Below, piece after piece: positions 6,208 through 8,254 of a DNA stretch of 8,254 bases. A model generated the notes under the pieces. That model did not search any database, was not told the DNA's origin, and saw only the letters and a program-made list of their open reading frames with translations. Source of the DNA: JBGQDM01 sp041495845. GTDB taxonomy: Bacteria; Acidobacteriota; Terriglobia; Terriglobales; Acidobacteriaceae. Each line of letters starts with the position of its first letter. Within the stretch, counting starts at the first letter, position 1. The stretch lies in contig JBGQDM010000124.1 in the NCBI GenBank assembly GCA_041495845.1, positions 1 to 8,254 on the forward strand, in the 5' to 3' direction. The position numbers and the translations under genes are program-made.

Positions 6208-7032
6208 GTGGCTTCCCCAAGCAGCACGCTCACCGCCCCCGCACCGCGCAGCTCAGCCATCGCGCTGCCCGCTTACACGCTGTGGCTACGCGAAATTGTG
6301 CGCTTCTACCGGCAGCGTACGCGGGTGATGGGTGTCATCGCTTCCCCGTTGCTCTTTTGGCTGGTGCTGGGCTCCGGTTTTGGGACGTCGTTCCGCTCGG
6401 GCACAGCCGCGGGACAGCAGCACTATCTCGAATATTTCTATCCCGGCACGCTCATCATGATCGTGCTCTTCACTTCGATTTTCGCCATGATGTCGGTGAT
6501 TGAAGACCGCAAGGAGGGATTTCTCCTCTCCGTGCTGGTGGCTCCGGTATCGCGCTCGGCGATTGTGCTCGGCAAGGTGCTCGGCGGCACCACTTTGGCC
6601 ACGGCGCAGGGGCTGATCTTTTTGTGTTTTGCTCCCGCGGCGGGCATCCATCTCAGCCTAGCGGCCTTGCCGCTGATCGTGCTCACCGTGTTTCTGGTTG
6701 CCTTCGCCCTCACCGCGCTCGGCTTTGCCATCGCCTGGCCCATGGATTCCACGGCCGCGTTTCACGCCATCATCAACCTTTTCCTGATCCCGATGTGGCT
6801 CCTGTCAGGAGCGCTTTTCCCGCTGTCGGGCGCGTCGTGGTGGATTCGCTTCCTGATGCGGGTGAACCCGCTGACCTACGGCGTTGAGGCCCTGCGCGGC
6901 CTGCTCGATCCGCAGACGACCGAGGCGTTTCCACTGGGCGCGTCGCTGGCCACGCTCGTGCTCTTCTCGGCGTTCATGTTCGCGATCGCGTTTCTGATGG
7001 CCAACCGCCGCAGCACCAAACCCGCCGCCTGA
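6208..7032 (+). CDS. ABC-2 type transporter permease
   Basis: This is the membrane subunit of the ABC-2 exporter, partner of the ATPase encoded two bases upstream. It has 274 residues with six hydrophobic segments near 40-57, 80-97, 118-142, 152-178, 187-206 and 245-264, the standard ABC-2 fold. The family signatures are EGFLLSVLVAPVSR at 103-116 after the second segment, LIPMWLLSGALFPLS at 193-207, and RVNPLTYGVEALRGLL at 218-233. The start is GTG at 6208. AGGGAG at 6189-6194 is 13 bases away, longer than ideal, so expression probably relies on coupling to the upstream gene. The stop TGA shares its last base with the ATG of the DUF420 gene. The substrate cannot be read from sequence. No periplasmic partner or substrate-binding protein is present, consistent with export rather than uptake. 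Confidence 0.92.
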   Translation: MASPSSTLTAPAPRSSAIALPAYTLWLREIVRFYRQRTRVMGVIASPLLFWLVLGSGFGTSFRSGTAAGQQHYLEYFYPGTLIMIVLFTSIFAMMSVIEDRKEGFLLSVLVAPVSRSAIVLGKVLGGTTLATAQGLIFLCFAPAAGIHLSLAALPLIVLTVFLVAFALTALGFAIAWPMDSTAAFHAIINLFLIPMWLLSGALFPLSGASWWIRFLMRVNPLTYGVEALRGLLDPQTTEAFPLGASLATLVLFSAFMFAIAFLMANRRSTKPAA

Positions 7033-7454
7033 TGTCCGCACCCTTCCTGCCCACGTTGAACGCCACGCTGAATGGCGCCAGCGCGATTCTGCTGGTCACG
7101 GGCCGCGTCTTGATTGCGCGCGGACGCCGCCATGCCCATCGTGCCGTCATGATTTCCGCCTTCGTCACTTCAACGTTGTTTCTGATTTCCTACCTCTACT
7201 ACCACGCACACGCCGGAAGCGTGCATTTCCAGGCGCAGGGCTGGCCGCGCGCGGTTTATTTCAGCATCCTAATTTCGCACACCATCCTGGCCGCCGCCAT
7301 CGTACCGCTGGTGCTCATCACGCTGCGCCGCGGCCTGCGCGCTGACTTCGTCCGCCACCGCGCCCTCGCCCGCTGGACCTTTCCTCTTTGGCTCTACGTC
7401 TCCGTTACCGGCGTGGTCATTTACCTGATGCTCTACCACTGGTTCCGCGTCTGA
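7032..7454 (+). CDS. DUF420 (CtaM/YozB-like) membrane protein, probable cytochrome oxidase maturation factor
   Basis: This small integral membrane protein has 140 residues and four hydrophobic segments near 8-28, 38-57, 76-98 and 117-136. It matches DUF420: LNATLNGASAILL at the start, HRAVMISAF, LISYLYYHAHAG, YFSILISHTILAAAIVPLVL, then RHRALARWTFPLWLYVSVTGVVIYLMLY. Conserved histidines at 36, 58, 83 and 109 sit at membrane edges and could bind heme or metal (inference). In Firmicutes the DUF420 protein CtaM is required for activity of aa3-type heme A oxidases, which agrees with its place as the last gene of the ctaA-ctaB operon. The ATG overlaps the permease stop by one base. No intrinsic terminator is visible after the stop. 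The CtaM equivalence is by family and context, so no symbol is assigned. Confidence 0.88.
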   Translation: MSAPFLPTLNATLNGASAILLVTGRVLIARGRRHAHRAVMISAFVTSTLFLISYLYYHAHAGSVHFQAQGWPRAVYFSILISHTILAAAIVPLVLITLRRGLRADFVRHRALARWTFPLWLYVSVTGVVIYLMLYHWFRV

Positions 7455-7480
7455 GCCACCCTGTTCGTCCTGCCGCTTTC

Positions 7481-7489
7481 TGATATATT
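7481..7489 (+). promoter_or_regulatory. Extended -10 promoter for ssb
   Basis: TGATATATT contains the TG at 7481-7482 and a TATATT hexamer at 7484-7489, 27 bases after the DUF420 stop. The -35 region (CTGTTC around 7461) is poor. Transcription from about 7496 would leave a leader of about 75 bases, in which no other clear element is seen. It marks ssb as a separate transcription unit from the heme A operon. Confidence 0.5.
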
Positions 7490-7569
7490 TGGCTTCCGGC
7501 CCCGAGCGGCTCCCTGAGAAACATTCACCGGCAGAGTTGTATTGACCTGCCCACTGCGAAGGAGCATGT

Positions 7570-8043
7570 ATGGCAAAGAGCGTGAACAAAGTGATTCTGA
7601 TCGGCAACCTGGGCAAAGATCCCGAGGTAAAGTACACCCCCAGCGGCACCGCGGTGGCCAAGTTTTCACTCGCCACCAATGACCGCCAAAAGGACAAGAG
7701 TGGCGAATGGAAGGATCACACCGAGTGGCACAACATCGTCGCTTTTCAGCGGACTGCCGAGATTGCCGGCGAATACCTTAAGAAGGGTCGCACCGTCTAC
7801 ATCGAAGGCACGCTGCGCACGAGTTCGTGGGACGACAAGGAAAGCGGGCAGAAGCGTTACAAGACTGAGATATTGGTCAACGATCTTGTTCTGCTGGGTG
7901 GGCGGGACGGTGCGAGAGAGAGCGGCGGCAGCAGCGCCGGCCACGCCAGTGACGGCAATAATTTTGACCAGCGTGCCCCGGAGCCCGAGCACGCCCCGGC
8001 CTCCGCTTCCGGGCCCATCACCGACGAGGACATTCCGTTCTAA
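7570..8043 (+). CDS. ssb: Single-stranded DNA-binding protein
   Basis: SSB coats single-stranded DNA during replication, recombination and repair and recruits partner enzymes through its C-terminal tip. The protein has 157 residues. The OB-fold occupies about 1-111: SVNKVILIGNLGKDPEVKYTPSG at the start, FSLATNDRQKD, TEWHNIVAF at 51-59, LKKGRTVYIEGTLRTSSW at 70-87 and ILVNDLVLLG at 101-110. A flexible, Ser/Gly/Pro-rich linker of about 40 residues follows, and the protein ends in DEDIPF, the conserved acidic tip that binds partner proteins. The start is well supported by AAGGAG at 7559-7564, five bases before the ATG; a second ATG at 7566 is out of frame. In many bacteria ssb lies between rpsF and rpsR; here it stands alone between the heme A operon and a pterin dehydratase gene. 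Confidence 0.97.
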   Translation: MAKSVNKVILIGNLGKDPEVKYTPSGTAVAKFSLATNDRQKDKSGEWKDHTEWHNIVAFQRTAEIAGEYLKKGRTVYIEGTLRTSSWDDKESGQKRYKTEILVNDLVLLGGRDGARESGGSSAGHASDGNNFDQRAPEPEHAPASASGPITDEDIPF

Positions 8044-8055
8044 GGGCGTTGGCCA

Positions 8056-8070
8056 GCAACACCTCGTTGC
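8056..8070 (+). repeat. Small inverted repeat between ssb and the pterin dehydratase gene
   Basis: GCAAC (8056-8060) and GTTGC (8066-8070) form a perfect 5-bp stem around a five-base loop. There is no T tract, so it is unlikely to terminate transcription, and it may be chance. Confidence 0.25.
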
Positions 8071-8096
8071 GGATGTGCCGGAGACAGGACTGACCC

Positions 8097-8254
8097 ATGT
8101 CTGATCTCGCCACCAAGAACTGCGTTCCTTGTCGCGGCGGCACCCCTCCACTCAAAGGCGAAGCGCTCGCTGCCCTCGCCAGCCGGGTGCCACAGTGGAA
8201 GGTGGCAAACGAACACCACATCACGCGCGCGTTCAAATTTCCCGACTTCGTGCA
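8097..8254 (+). CDS. Pterin-4a-carbinolamine dehydratase (3' partial)
   Basis: This is the start of a 4a-hydroxytetrahydrobiopterin dehydratase (PCD/PhhB/DCoH family), which dehydrates the 4a-carbinolamine formed by pterin-dependent hydroxylases such as phenylalanine hydroxylase. The 52 visible complete codons begin MSDLATKNCVPCRGGTPPLKG, a very typical N-terminus, followed by VPQWKVANEHHITRAFKFPDFV. The paired catalytic histidines of the HHP motif lie downstream of the window end and cannot be checked. The ATG is preceded by AGGA at 8086-8089 with a seven-base spacer. The gene starts 53 bases after the ssb stop and may be read from the same transcript. In bacteria without a pterin hydroxylase this family may have another role, which this window cannot settle. 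Confidence 0.9.
   Translation, partial: MSDLATKNCVPCRGGTPPLKGEALAALASRVPQWKVANEHHITRAFKFPDFV

Overview
The window is a compact stretch of a bacterial chromosome with all recognisable genes on the + strand, gaps mostly under 120 bases, and high-GC coding sequence. No mobile element, CRISPR array, tRNA or rRNA is visible, and no stretch above 300 bases lacks a gene. The gene families and the cysteine-free heme A synthase suggest a member of the Acidobacteriota (Terriglobia/Koribacter-like). That is inferred from protein flavour and gene order, with moderate confidence. The content points to an aerobe with a heme-copper oxidase of aa3 type.

Layout. (1) 1-465: C-terminal part of a lytic transglycosylase. 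(2) 555-1625: polytopic flippase-like membrane protein of the lysylphosphatidylglycerol-synthase TM family. (3) 1686-3210: nrdR, the ribonucleotide reductase repressor, followed after 25 bases by an NAD-type isocitrate dehydrogenase-like gene. (4) 3323-7454: a tightly packed operon of ctaA (heme A synthase), ctaB (heme O synthase), an ABC-2 exporter (ATPase plus permease) and a DUF420/CtaM-like membrane protein. (5) 7570-8043: ssb. (6) 8097 to the window end: start of a pterin-4a-carbinolamine dehydratase gene.

How the genes fit together. CtaB farnesylates heme B to heme O and CtaA oxidises heme O to heme A. DUF420 proteins (CtaM in Firmicutes) are needed for aa3-type oxidase maturation. The ABC transporter sits between ctaB and the DUF420 gene with gaps of 1 and 2 bases before its two genes and a 1-base overlap after them, which suggests an oxidase-assembly role that has not been assigned to it. 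This is the most interesting part of the window.

Regulation. Three intergenic regions (before nrdR, ctaA and ssb) each carry an extended -10 element of the form TGnTAnAAT or close to it, giving a consistent picture of three transcription units. The nrdR leader has a perfect 7-bp inverted repeat right after the -10, and the ctaA leader has a bulged hairpin upstream of a good ribosome binding site that supports a TTG start. The rest of the window is ordinary housekeeping sequence.
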